DNA of 40,317 bases from Bacteroidota bacterium (GTDB lineage Bacteria > Bacteroidota > Bacteroidia > Bacteroidales > NBLH01): the NCBI GenBank assembly GCA_025361565.1, contig JANYKN010000148.1, positions 1-40,317 of the forward strand, given 5' to 3'. This document shows, in pieces, positions 9,334 to 17,516 of the stretch (positions are counted from its first letter, which is position 1; the number at the start of each line of letters is the position of its first letter). The position numbers were made by a program, and so were the translations under genes. The notes beneath the pieces are model-generated. The model did not search any database and had not been told where the DNA came from. It saw only the letters and a program-made list of their open reading frames with translations.

Positions 9334-11055
9334 TTATTCACTAATTTCGTTATTCGCATTATTCAATTTACTGTGTTTGTATCCATAACTAAAATAAAGA
9401 ACTAGTCCAATAATCAGCCATATTAAAAAACGAAGCCAATTGGTAATTCCCAGCTGCGACATTAGATACAGATTAACCAATAAGCCCAAAACGGGAATTG
9501 CCGAAAGATTTTTTATAACCGAAAGAATTGAAACTGAAATAGCTACAATTAAAAATATAAGGAATGGAATCTGGTGCTTGAATACATTCCAATCTGAACT
9601 AATCATATCATCCAGCATCAGTCGAAAATCGTTGTGCCAATAAAATAAATATCCTAAAAACAAAGCGAACCAAATCAAAGGAACAATATAACGGCTAGAA
9701 ACATATGGTACTATAAAACTACCTTTTTCCGATTTGTTGGCATTCATGATTAACACACCTCCCGAAACCAGCACAAATGCGAATAATGTTCCAATACTTG
9801 TTAAATCGGTTACTTCGGTAAGGTTCATAAATAATGTGGGAATGGCTACCATTATACCAGTTATTATAGTAGCGAATGCCGGAGTTTTAAATCGTGGATG
9901 AATTTTTGAAAATCTTGGAGGTAGAAGTCCGTCTCGGCTCATACTCATCCATATACGTGGCTGACCTACCTGGAACACTAATAATACAGATGCCATGGCT
10001 ATAACAGCACTTAAGGCAATAATTCCTGACAAACCTTGTAAATGAACTTTTTGGAAAACATAAGCCAGGGGGTCGCCAACACTCAATTCTTTATAAGAAA
10101 CCATTCCTGTTAAAACCAAACTGATTATAACATACAAAACGGTAGTGATAATTAATGCGAGAATCATCGCCTTTGGCAAGTCACGTTTAGGATTTTTACA
10201 TTCCTCAGCTGTTGTACTAATGGCATCGAAACCAATATAGGCAAAAAATACACCTGAAACGCCTTTCATCATGCCTCCAAAACCATTGGGAGCAAATGGA
10301 TGCCAGTTTTTTGGATCTACATAAAACGCGCCAACCGTAATTACAACCATTAAAATGATTATTTTAAGTAGAACCATAATATTACCAGCCACTTTGGCTT
10401 CTTGAATTCCAATATATACAAGACTTGTAATGGCTACCACAATAGAAAATGCCGGAATATCTGCGATTACTCTAATTCCGAACAATTCCGGTGCATTAGT
10501 CCATGCCAACCAAGCCTCCTGCAAAGCAGAACTTAAAGCTGAAAAACTTGTTCCACCAGCTATCAGTTCACTTGCCTGATGGAAACCCCGTGAAGCACTC
10601 AGGTAATCAACTGTTAACCATTGAGGTATATGTATACCAATACCCGAAAGCATCCCCACAAAATATTCGCTCCATGAAATAGCTACAGCAACGTTACCAA
10701 CTGCATATTCCATAATCAAATCCCAACCGATTATCCAGGCTATAAGCTCACCAAACGAAGCATATGCATATGTATAAGCGCTTCCGCTGATGGGTATTGC
10801 ACTGGCAAATTGTGCATAACATAAGGCGGAAAATCCACATGCAATAGCAGTAAATATGAATAAAAGAGATACTGAAGGTCCACCATTAAATGCTGCTGTG
10901 CCAATGGTGCTAAAAATTCCAGCACCAATAATTGCTGCAATTCCCAAGGCAGTTAAGTCACGTACACTTAAGGTGCGTTTCATGCGGTTTGCATTCTCAG
11001 TGTCAGCCTGAATAAGGATTTGCTTAACTGATTTTACTTTGAAAAAATTTGACAT
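9334..11055 (-). CDS. APC-superfamily amino acid permease (CAT/YfnA-like)
   Basis: This is a 573-residue polytopic protein with the APC core signature GIAAIIGAGIFSTIGTAA in helix 1 (about residues 37-54), a GSAYTYAYASFGELIAWIIG helix-3 region and a FFAYIGFDAISTTAEE helix-6/8 region. The length and the ~14 predicted helices fit the cationic amino-acid transporter (CAT) subgroup rather than the shorter 12-helix permeases. It is predicted to import amino acids; lysine/arginine preference is a family-based guess. It is the first gene of the envelope operon (DgkA follows at 26 bases). No convincing promoter was found in the 248-base region upstream. Confidence 0.9.
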   Translation of the reverse strand: MSNFFKVKSVKQILIQADTENANRMKRTLSVRDLTALGIAAIIGAGIFSTIGTAAFNGGPSVSLLFIFTAIACGFSALCYAQFASAIPISGSAYTYAYASFGELIAWIIGWDLIMEYAVGNVAVAISWSEYFVGMLSGIGIHIPQWLTVDYLSASRGFHQASELIAGGTSFSALSSALQEAWLAWTNAPELFGIRVIADIPAFSIVVAITSLVYIGIQEAKVAGNIMVLLKIIILMVVITVGAFYVDPKNWHPFAPNGFGGMMKGVSGVFFAYIGFDAISTTAEECKNPKRDLPKAMILALIITTVLYVIISLVLTGMVSYKELSVGDPLAYVFQKVHLQGLSGIIALSAVIAMASVLLVFQVGQPRIWMSMSRDGLLPPRFSKIHPRFKTPAFATIITGIMVAIPTLFMNLTEVTDLTSIGTLFAFVLVSGGVLIMNANKSEKGSFIVPYVSSRYIVPLIWFALFLGYLFYWHNDFRLMLDDMISSDWNVFKHQIPFLIFLIVAISVSILSVIKNLSAIPVLGLLVNLYLMSQLGITNWLRFLIWLIIGLVLYFSYGYKHSKLNNANNEISE

Positions 11056-11227
11056 GGAATATAAATTTGTGCTAAGATAATTTTTTTAAATTAAAAAGTG
11101 TTATCATATATAAGCTTTGGAAGAAAAAATGATTGGGCATTTGCATAAAAATGGATTTAAATTGAAATTCATTTATTCAGGAAAGAATTACTGTTTTTGA
11201 GATAAACCAACAAAAAAATAACTGTAT

Positions 11228-11255
11228 TTTCTTTTAAATTAAACGTTAAAAGAAA
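11228..11255 (-). terminator. AT-rich hairpin downstream of the GldJ/GldK-like gene
   Basis: A perfect 10-bp inverted repeat (11228-11237 and 11246-11255, 8-base loop) lies about 50 bases past the stop of the upstream gene. On the reverse strand a run of seven T begins about ten bases past the hairpin. The stem is nearly all A/T, so a terminator role is only plausible. Confidence 0.35.
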
Positions 11256-11303
11256 TATAAATGATTAATTCAATATTTGTTGCAGCCTAGGTTATCAGTT
11301 ATT

Positions 11304-12953
11304 TCATTTCTTTTTCACAGGTAATCCAGCCCGCAACATCGCTACTCGAAATCCAATTCGGCAACTACTTTTATTTTCAGAAAACACGGTTCGCGAACCA
11401 CATTCAACATATATAGGACCATCGGCCCATGAACCTCCTTTTACTGTACGTGGAAATATATTTGATTCCAATACTTTGGCATTATGTATCTCACCATAGG
11501 CCTTAGGGATTAACCACTGCCTATAGTTTTCAATGCATGTGTCAGGAAATGAGGCAGGATCATAATAATTTCTCCTTCGCAGGATTTTAGTCATTGCCGC
11601 ATGTAAATCATCATCTGTATTTACCTTAAAAAGACTTGTTAAAGTATCTTTTTCAAATTCATCATTAGAGTTGTTAGAAATAAATCTTCCATTGTTAATA
11701 TCAGAAGAATCTTTGTTTGTAGTTGCGATGTTAGTTGAATCATTTGAACCAATTACTGAAAACACATTGCCCCGAAAAGGCCTATATCCCATATCTTCTT
11801 CCCATGTCATTTTTGGAAAATCAAGCATCCACTCGGCAACATTACCAGCCATATCATACAACTTAAAACCGTTTGCAGGAAATGATTTTATCGGTGATGT
11901 ATAAACATAACTTTCTTTATGATTTTTGTCTACAATACCTTCTGAAAAAGGCTTAACCCAATATCCGTTACGGTCTATTATTGGTCCGAAATTAGCATAA
12001 AAATGGCCCTTTTTATCTGTAAGATTTTTTTCTTTCCAGGGAAAAATATTTGCTGAACTGATATATTCTGCACTTTCCTTTTTTTTATTTTCATCCATTC
12101 CAATTGCCGCATATTCCCACTCTGCTTCAGTTGGCAACCGAAACGAAGGATATAAATTTTCAATAAGATTAGATGATTCGAGAATAGTATTGTTCAATCT
12201 TTCAGTTCTCCAATGGCAATATGCATTTGCTTGATTCCATGAAACACCAACCACAGGATAATTGTTATAAGCAGGATGCCAAAAATAGGATTTAACAAGT
12301 GGTTCGTTGTAGCCATAAGTGAAATCGTTTATCCAGCATAAAGTATCTGGATAAATACAAATTGAATCAATATAAAGTCCATTATTAAATGTATAATTAA
12401 AACGTTTTGTATCAAACATCTTTTTTTTGTAAAATCTCTCATTTTCGGGCATATACATTTCCTGAAGTACTTCATGGTTCTTTTCAGTATAAATTTCAGT
12501 TATTCTTTTCCAATTTAACATTTTTGATCCTTCGCTTAAATAAAATGAAGGATCGGTTTTTGCCAGCAGCCAGAGCGCAATAGAGTCCCTTACCCAGTTT
12601 ACAAATTCCCTGTATTCGGCATTTGTCACTTCGTGATTGCACAGATAAAATGAGACAACGGTAACTCTTCTTGGAATGTCGCTTTCTAATAAAGTAGTGT
12701 CATCAATAGTTGTAATTATATTCGAAACCCTACCCATGTTAAAAGTCCCACCTTCGATTAAGAGCATATCTTTGAAATATAGTGCAGCTCTTTTGGATAG
12801 TTTTTTCTGCTTTACAGGAGAAGTTTCAAAACCGGAGATTTCAGGTTCATTATAAGTCCAACCAGTTGTAACTTCATTTTTAGTGGTTCTACAATTAGTA
12901 AGGGTGATAATTCCCATCATGATTATAGCTCCATTTATACTATATGCTTTCAT
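11304..12953 (-). CDS. GldJ/GldK-like SUMF1-fold lipoprotein
   Basis: This is a 549-residue lipoprotein with lipobox LTNC (Cys21). A formylglycine-generating-enzyme-like (SUMF1) fold covers about residues 60-545, shown by IEGGTFNMG, YCHWRTERLN, RLPTEAEWEYAA, YDMAGNVAEWMLD, TVKGGSWADG and CRIGFRVAM. The early TTGWTYNEPE segment and YRPFRGNVF are reminiscent of GldJ/GldK, lipoproteins of the T9SS/gliding machinery, and the length is near GldJ's ~560. Members of this branch are structural and usually lack copper-site cysteines. A polar insert rich in N, S, T and D (about 397-430) interrupts the fold. The gene stands alone, with no gld or por genes nearby. It could be a GldJ paralogue or an unrelated SUMF1 lipoprotein. 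Confidence 0.78.
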   Translation of the reverse strand: MKAYSINGAIIMMGIITLTNCRTTKNEVTTGWTYNEPEISGFETSPVKQKKLSKRAALYFKDMLLIEGGTFNMGRVSNIITTIDDTTLLESDIPRRVTVVSFYLCNHEVTNAEYREFVNWVRDSIALWLLAKTDPSFYLSEGSKMLNWKRITEIYTEKNHEVLQEMYMPENERFYKKKMFDTKRFNYTFNNGLYIDSICIYPDTLCWINDFTYGYNEPLVKSYFWHPAYNNYPVVGVSWNQANAYCHWRTERLNNTILESSNLIENLYPSFRLPTEAEWEYAAIGMDENKKKESAEYISSANIFPWKEKNLTDKKGHFYANFGPIIDRNGYWVKPFSEGIVDKNHKESYVYTSPIKSFPANGFKLYDMAGNVAEWMLDFPKMTWEEDMGYRPFRGNVFSVIGSNDSTNIATTNKDSSDINNGRFISNNSNDEFEKDTLTSLFKVNTDDDLHAAMTKILRRRNYYDPASFPDTCIENYRQWLIPKAYGEIHNAKVLESNIFPRTVKGGSWADGPIYVECGSRTVFSENKSSCRIGFRVAMLRAGLPVKKK

Positions 12954-12955
12954 AA

Positions 12956-12997
12956 TTCAACAATATTATTTTGACAATAGTTCAACAGTATTATTTT
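12956..12997. repeat. Tandem 17-base imperfect repeat next to a start codon
   Basis: Two copies of a 17-base unit, TTCAACAATATTATTTT (12956-12972) and TTCAACAGTATTATTTT (12981-12997), differ at one position and sit 25 bases apart. They lie immediately upstream of the GldJ/GldK-like start codon (12953). This position could suit an operator or a leader element, but a chance origin in AT-rich DNA is possible. Confidence 0.5.
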
Positions 12998-13353
12998 ATT
13001 CTTGATTATTCTCATTATTTTCAGCAATGACTCAAAATTTTATTATTAATTACTTCCATTCCGTTACTATTCAATTAGGATTCTCTTCAATTATCATTAG
13101 GTAGTAATAATTTAAAATAGATACAAATATTTGTCATCACATCTTGTATATTGTAAATATAGCAAATAGTTTTGAAAATTAGTTTCGATTGCCAGAAAAT
13201 GAGAAGTGCATAATCCAAGTATGCAATGAATAACAGATTTCTTTTCTACTTTTAACTGAATTTGCAAATTAACAGATTCTGCATACCTTATTCTTATTAA
13301 AGATGCAAATAATATTCTTTCACTACCTTTCTTTAATATTGTCAAAAGTTTAT

Positions 13354-13361
13354 TATATTTG
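13354..13361 (+). promoter_or_regulatory. Probable -7 element of the DeoR-family gene
   Basis: TATATTTG matches the Bacteroidota TAnnTTTG consensus and lies 46 bases before the ATG. No clear TTTG is found at the usual -33 distance. Confidence 0.4.
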
Positions 13362-13407
13362 TCTAATAAAAGAATAAACATCTAAAAGGCACTAAAAACA
13401 ACAGATT

Positions 13408-14190
13408 ATGACAGAAAATAAAAAAGGTTCAACCGTAAAACGAAGAAACCTAATTATTATTGAAATTCAAAAAAAAGGGCAGGTATTTGTAGATGAATTA
13501 AGCAAGGAATTTAAGGTTAGCGAGGTGACTATTCGCAATGATCTTGAACAACTAGAGCGAAAAAACATGCTTATAAGGGCAAGAGGGGGCGCAATAAACC
13601 TCGAATCGAGAGTTCGGTCGGATTTTCGTTTAACAGAAAAAGGCAGGATCAATTTAAAAGAAAAAATCGCAATAGGAAAACAAGCTGCCAAACTAATAAA
13701 AGAAGGTGATACCATCATCATTGATTCTGGAACTACAACCATCGAAATCACTAAAAATATTTCACATTTAAAGGAACTTACACTCATATCAAATGCTTTA
13801 AACATTGTAAATGAACTAAGCAACACTTCCAACATAAATGTAATAATACCTGGTGGATACTTACGAAAAAACTCAATGTCACTTGTGGGGCCAATGGCCG
13901 AAAAGAACCTGCGAAATTTGCATGTTGATAAGGTTTTTCTTGGTGTTGATGGTTTCGATACCAAATTTGGTGTTTATACTCCTAATATTGAAGAAGCCCA
14001 TTTGAATGAAATTATGATTGAGGCTGCCACTGAAGTTATTATTGTGGCCGATTCAAGTAAATTTAAAAGAAGAAGCTTTGCTTATATATGTCCTTTGAAT
14101 AAAATACATACTGTTGTTACAGACCAGGGAATTAGTGATGAAGATAAAAAAAGACTCGAAGATGCAGGAATCAAAGTTTGGATAGCATAG
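13408..14190 (+). CDS. DeoR/GlpR-family transcriptional regulator
   Basis: This is a 260-residue protein of normal family length. The N-terminal DeoR-type winged helix-turn-helix (about 10-65) contains VDELSKEFKVSEVTIRNDL and IRARGGAI. The C-terminal DeoRC sugar-phosphate sensor domain (about 80-240) shows DTIIIDSGTTTIEI, VFLGVDGFD and VADSSKFKRRSF, all diagnostic. Such proteins repress sugar catabolism or transport genes and respond to phosphorylated sugars. The next gene on the strand is an EamA/DMT transporter 125 bases away with its own promoter and an inverted repeat over the -33 box, the most likely target. Palindromes upstream of this gene may serve autoregulation (inference). Confidence 0.92.
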   Translation: MTENKKGSTVKRRNLIIIEIQKKGQVFVDELSKEFKVSEVTIRNDLEQLERKNMLIRARGGAINLESRVRSDFRLTEKGRINLKEKIAIGKQAAKLIKEGDTIIIDSGTTTIEITKNISHLKELTLISNALNIVNELSNTSNINVIIPGGYLRKNSMSLVGPMAEKNLRNLHVDKVFLGVDGFDTKFGVYTPNIEEAHLNEIMIEAATEVIIVADSSKFKRRSFAYICPLNKIHTVVTDQGISDEDKKRLEDAGIKVWIA

Positions 14191-14229
14191 GATTTTTTTA
14201 AATTCAACATATAGAACAAGCTCAATTTT

Positions 14230-14258
14230 ATTACAAAAATATAATAAGGTTTTGTAAT
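14230..14258. promoter_or_regulatory. Inverted repeat overlapping the EamA promoter, candidate operator
   Basis: ATTACAAAA (14230-14238) and TTTTGTAAT (14250-14258) form a perfect 9-bp inverted repeat with an 11-base spacer. The right arm contains the TTTG -33 element of the transporter promoter (14251-14254). A repressor bound here would block that promoter, and the upstream DeoR-family regulator is the obvious candidate. The same repeat could alternatively act as a weak hairpin at the end of the regulator transcript. Confidence 0.45.
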
Positions 14259-14280
14259 TATAAATACTTTCGTATATTTG
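14251..14280 (+). promoter_or_regulatory. Probable promoter of the EamA/DMT transporter gene
   Basis: TTTG (14251-14254) and TATATTTG (14273-14280) are separated by 18 bases, a good match to the Bacteroidota promoter consensus. The ATG follows 35 bases after the -7 element. Confidence 0.6.
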
Positions 14281-14315
14281 CTTTTATATTACACAATCTT
14301 ATATATAAAATATCT

Positions 14316-15218
14316 ATGAAGATAAAATCAAAAAATCTGTGGTTGCTTTATGCTTTTATCACCACTTTTACCTGGGGCATTTGGGGTGCATTTAGTGAAA
14401 TCCCTGCCAAAAATGGGTTTCCTGGCTCTCTGACTTATGTTGTTTGGTCAATTACTATGCTTTTACCAGCTTTCATATCACTCAGAAATATAGGATGGAA
14501 AATAGAGCATCAATTCAAATCGATTGTACTTGGACTTGCAATTGGTTTATTGGGTGCCGGAGGGCAGCTAGCTTTATTTGTTGGTGCACTAAATGAAGGC
14601 CCGGCTTATCTTGTATTTCCAATCATTTCACTTTCTCCAGTGGTGACAGTTATACTGTCTTTGATTTTTTTAAAGGAAAAAACAAACAGGCGTGGTTGGA
14701 TGGGTATTATATTGGCCATAATTGCAATTCCACTCTTATCCTATTCAGATCCAACAACTTCATCATCACATGGTATTATGTGGCTGGTTTATGCGTTAAT
14801 GGTATTTGTAGCATGGGGTTTTCAGGCTTATTTCATGAAATTGGCAAACAATACCATGAGGACTGAAAGTATTTTCTTTTACATGACTATCACTGGCCTT
14901 CTATTAGCTCCTGTAGCACTCTTTTTCACTGATTTTTCAGTCCCTGTGAACCTTGGATTTAATGGTCCATATCTTGCGTTTATCATCCAAATGCTTAATT
15001 CGGTTGGTGCTCTTTTTATCGTTTATGCTTTTAGATATGGAAAGGCAATTATTGTTAGTCCACTCACAAATGCAGTGGCGCCAGTTATTACCATAGTGCT
15101 TTCTCTTATAATATATCAAAGTTTTCCTCATAAAATAATTATTACAGGCATGGTGTTGGCTCTAATTTCCATATTTTTAATGGCGGTTGAAGATGAAAAA
15201 CCTGTAGTTGAAAAGTAA
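14316..15218 (+). CDS. EamA-family (drug/metabolite superfamily) transporter
   Basis: This is a 300-residue inner-membrane protein with about ten transmembrane helices arranged as two EamA repeats (about 8-145 and 155-290). Family features include the first-helix FTWGIWGAFSEIPAK segment, LNEGPAYLVFPIISLSPV with the LIFLKEKT motif closing repeat 1, and AIIVSPLTNAVAPVI in repeat 2. The superfamily exports or imports small metabolites, and the substrate cannot be assigned. Placement after a sugar-phosphate-responsive DeoR regulator, with an operator-like repeat over its promoter, suggests a sugar or sugar-derived substrate (inference). A strong terminator hairpin follows the gene. Confidence 0.88.
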   Translation: MKIKSKNLWLLYAFITTFTWGIWGAFSEIPAKNGFPGSLTYVVWSITMLLPAFISLRNIGWKIEHQFKSIVLGLAIGLLGAGGQLALFVGALNEGPAYLVFPIISLSPVVTVILSLIFLKEKTNRRGWMGIILAIIAIPLLSYSDPTTSSSHGIMWLVYALMVFVAWGFQAYFMKLANNTMRTESIFFYMTITGLLLAPVALFFTDFSVPVNLGFNGPYLAFIIQMLNSVGALFIVYAFRYGKAIIVSPLTNAVAPVITIVLSLIIYQSFPHKIIITGMVLALISIFLMAVEDEKPVVEK

Positions 15219-15263
15219 AAGGAGAACAATTTTTATAAGCAAATACCTATAAAAGATAGAATT

Positions 15264-15291
15264 ACAACTCGAATCTTATACTTCGAGTTGT
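15264..15291 (+). terminator. Intrinsic terminator hairpin after the EamA gene
   Basis: A perfect 10-bp stem (ACAACTCGAA at 15264-15273, TTCGAGTTGT at 15282-15291) with an 8-base loop is followed by a short T-rich stretch. It lies 45 bases past the transporter stop codon. It would separate the transporter from the chemoreceptor transcript and might also serve the opposite strand. Confidence 0.65.
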
Positions 15292-15380
15292 TTATAAAAC
15301 CTGAATTGTCGAAAAATGCTACTATAAATAATTAATATTTAAATATTTGGTAGTAATTCAAGGAAAATTCAATTTTATGT

Positions 15381-15388
15381 TATATTTG
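15381..15388 (+). promoter_or_regulatory. Possible -7 element of the chemoreceptor gene
   Basis: TATATTTG fits TAnnTTTG but lies 162 bases before the start codon. The nearest upstream TTTG (15346-15349) is too far for the usual spacing, so confidence is limited. Confidence 0.35.
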
Positions 15389-15550
15389 TAAAAAGAATAT
15401 TTATATTAATAGTTATATTAAGAATTAGCTTTTGCATAATGGAATTTTTAAAATTTTATATGCTTGCTGATAAGCTTTTAAATCAATTCTTTATCTATGT
15501 AAATATTTAATAATTATAATATTCTCAATCAAATATTAAAACCTAAACAA

Positions 15551-17476
15551 ATGAGCTGGCAAGACCTTAAAATTTACCAGAAACTCTTGATTTCATCCGC
15601 AATCATCCTGTTTTTTTCTATTATTATTGGGTTAGTTGGTATTGTTAATCTGAACTCGATTAACGACGATACCAATAGAATGGCCGAATACTATCTGCCA
15701 GTAGTTAATAATACATATAAAGTTGATAAACATTGGCATGAAGTTATAAACTCCCTTGAAAATTATAATTATTCTGGAAATGATTTTTTTGGAGACAAAG
15801 TAATATCGCAAACAGACAAAGTTCTCTCCGCGATTGAACTTATTTTAAAAAATGCTGATTTAGCAGGATTAAATGAAGAAAATAAAACAAAGGTGATAAA
15901 TGTAAAACTTCAAATTGAACAATTTTTAAATCATTTTAAAAACTATCAAACTGAAGTTAAAAAAACCAATATTATAATAAATAACCTAGCCAATTTAAAA
16001 AAAATAGCAATAGCCAATTCAAACATTAGTATTCAAAAAGATATATTTGAAGCACTTTATTTTATAAATGAAGCAAGAGTCGATCAAAAACCAAGGAAAC
16101 TTGCCGGAATAGATGCCCTAATTAATAGGTTAAACAACAATAATGACTCACAAATTAAAGATTTTGCAATCAATGTAAAGGAATTTAAAAATCTATATAT
16201 TTCTTCGCGACAAATAGAATTAAAGACAACAGAAATAAGCATGAATGTTTTGGCCGATATTAAGGGCATTACAGAAGTTATCCTTGATTCCTTTAAGGAA
16301 AACGCTGAAAAAACAAATCAAATCACTGAAAAATCTACTATATATCTTGTCATTTCAATATTAATCGCCCTTATTTTGGGTATCCTTTTTTCATCCATCA
16401 TAAGCAAATCAATTACCGGCCCTATCAATAAAAGTGTTAAAATTGCTGAAGGACTTGCATCCGGCAATCTAACCATAATAATTGATATTAACCGCAAAGA
16501 CGAAGTTGGGAAGTTATTCATTTCATTGAATTTAATAACAGAAAATATAAATAGAGTTGTAAAGGAAATTAAAGAAAGTGCAAAATTGATTGCCGCTGCA
16601 GGCTTAGAATTAAATTCAAGTTCACAAGAATTGGCGCAGGGAGCCAATGAACAAGCTTCAGCATCAGAAGAAATTGCTGCTTCAATGGAGGAAATGGGAT
16701 CGAATGTACGCCAAAACTCCGAAAATGCCCAAATTACCGGAAATATTGCCAAAACATCAGCCATTGACATTGTCGAAGGAACCATTTCAGCAAAAGAAGC
16801 TATTTTATCGATGAAAGAAATTGCAAATAAAGTTTCTATAATAAATGACATTGCTTTTCAAACCAATTTATTGGCGCTGAATGCTGCAGTTGAAGCAGCA
16901 AGGGCAGGCAATGCGGGTAAAGGTTTTTCCGTTGTTGCTTCCGAAGTTCGCAAACTGGCTGAAAGAAGCAAACTGGCTGCTGTAGAAATTGAGAAACTGG
17001 CTTCAAATACAACAAAAATTTCTGCAAACGCAGGTAATAAATTAGAGAAAGTTACTCCTGAAATCCAAAAAACAGCTGGATTGGTAGAAATAATTGCTAC
17101 TTCAAGTTTAGAACAAATCAAGGGAATTGATCAGATGAATTCTGCAATGGGACAGCTTAATTCGGCCACACAAGGTGCGGTAAGCAATTCAGAACAAGTT
17201 GCTTCAAATGCTGAACAACTTTTGGCACAAGCTGAAATATTATTAAGAACCATTGGCTTTTTTAAGATTTCTGCCAATGAATTGTCAATGGATGAAGATA
17301 TTATTAAAAAGGATTTAATTTTCGAGGAAAAAGAATTGGATAATTTCAATAAAGAAGATGTTAAAATCAGTAAAAAATTGGAAACACCAATTTATTCAAA
17401 TTCTAGCTCATCAAAAGGATTTAATTTGAATCTTTCAACAACTGAAAAAAATGATGATGACTTTGAAAAGTTTTGA
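15551..17476 (+). CDS. Methyl-accepting chemotaxis protein
   Basis: This is a 641-residue transmembrane chemoreceptor. The order is TM1 (about 11-33), a periplasmic four-helix-bundle-type sensor (about 34-258), TM2 (about 261-283), HAMP (about 284-336, containing [21 protein letters not shown]) and the MCP signalling coiled coil. The conserved CheA/CheW-contact hairpin tip (about 430-465) contains [22 protein letters not shown]. After the signalling domain, an ~80-residue polar tail rich in K, E and S ends in DDDFEKF. It does not carry a clear CheR-tethering pentapeptide. The sugar-binding lipoprotein gene follows at about 40 bases, so the receptor may sense a ligand-loaded binding protein. 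No che genes are in the window. Chemoreceptors are uncommon in Bacteroidota that lack flagella. Confidence 0.93.
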   Translation: MSWQDLKIYQKLLISSAIILFFSIIIGLVGIVNLNSINDDTNRMAEYYLPVVNNTYKVDKHWHEVINSLENYNYSGNDFFGDKVISQTDKVLSAIELILKNADLAGLNEENKTKVINVKLQIEQFLNHFKNYQTEVKKTNIIINNLANLKKIAIANSNISIQKDIFEALYFINEARVDQKPRKLAGIDALINRLNNNNDSQIKDFAINVKEFKNLYISSRQIELKTTEISMNVLADIKGITEVILDSFKENAEKTNQITEKSTIYLVISILIALILGILFSSIISKSITGPINKSVKIAEGLASGNLTIIIDINRKDEVGKLFISLNLITENINRVVKEIKESAKLIAAAGLELNSSSQELAQGANEQASASEEIAASMEEMGSNVRQNSENAQITGNIAKTSAIDIVEGTISAKEAILSMKEIANKVSIINDIAFQTNLLALNAAVEAARAGNAGKGFSVVASEVRKLAERSKLAAVEIEKLASNTTKISANAGNKLEKVTPEIQKTAGLVEIIATSSLEQIKGIDQMNSAMGQLNSATQGAVSNSEQVASNAEQLLAQAEILLRTIGFFKISANELSMDEDIIKKDLIFEEKELDNFNKEDVKISKKLETPIYSNSSSSKGFNLNLSTTEKNDDDFEKF

Positions 17477-17516
17477 TACTGCATTATGAACTAAAATATT
17501 ATCTAAATCAATTGTG

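Larger units (their letters stand above)
12954..13407. other. 454-base divergent intergenic region
   Basis: This separates the minus-strand GldJ/GldK-like gene from the plus-strand DeoR regulator. It holds the tandem 17-base repeat (12956-12997), a 12-base palindrome ACAAATATTTGT (13123-13134), a widely spaced inverted repeat (AAGTATGCA at 13217-13225; TGCATACCTT at 13280-13289) and a repeated TAACAGATT (13231-13239 and 13270-13278). A -7 element for the DeoR gene is at 13354. An 89-codon reverse-strand open frame (13112-13381) has no recognisable features and would cover the DeoR promoter, so I do not call it a gene. Confidence 0.6.
15219..15550. other. 332-base intergenic region before the chemoreceptor gene
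   Basis: It contains the terminator of the transporter gene (15264-15291) and a TAnnTTTG element (15381-15388) for the chemoreceptor gene. The rest is very AT-rich, with no open frame, repeat or RNA structure I can support. Confidence 0.6.

Noticed and set aside
13112-13381. An 89-codon open frame on the minus strand upstream of the DeoR gene
   Set aside because: It has no recognisable motif or domain. Its start would lie on top of the regulator's promoter, and it contains the palindromes described there.
13467-13964. A 165-codon open frame antisense to the DeoR-family gene
   Set aside because: The plus-strand gene has both family domains intact. The antisense frame shows no domain and is explained by codon bias.
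16318-16851. A 177-codon open frame antisense to the chemoreceptor gene, with smaller ones nearby
   Set aside because: It lies wholly within a clearly real MCP gene. Its Ser/Ile/Ala-rich content is what a reverse reading of coiled-coil codons produces.
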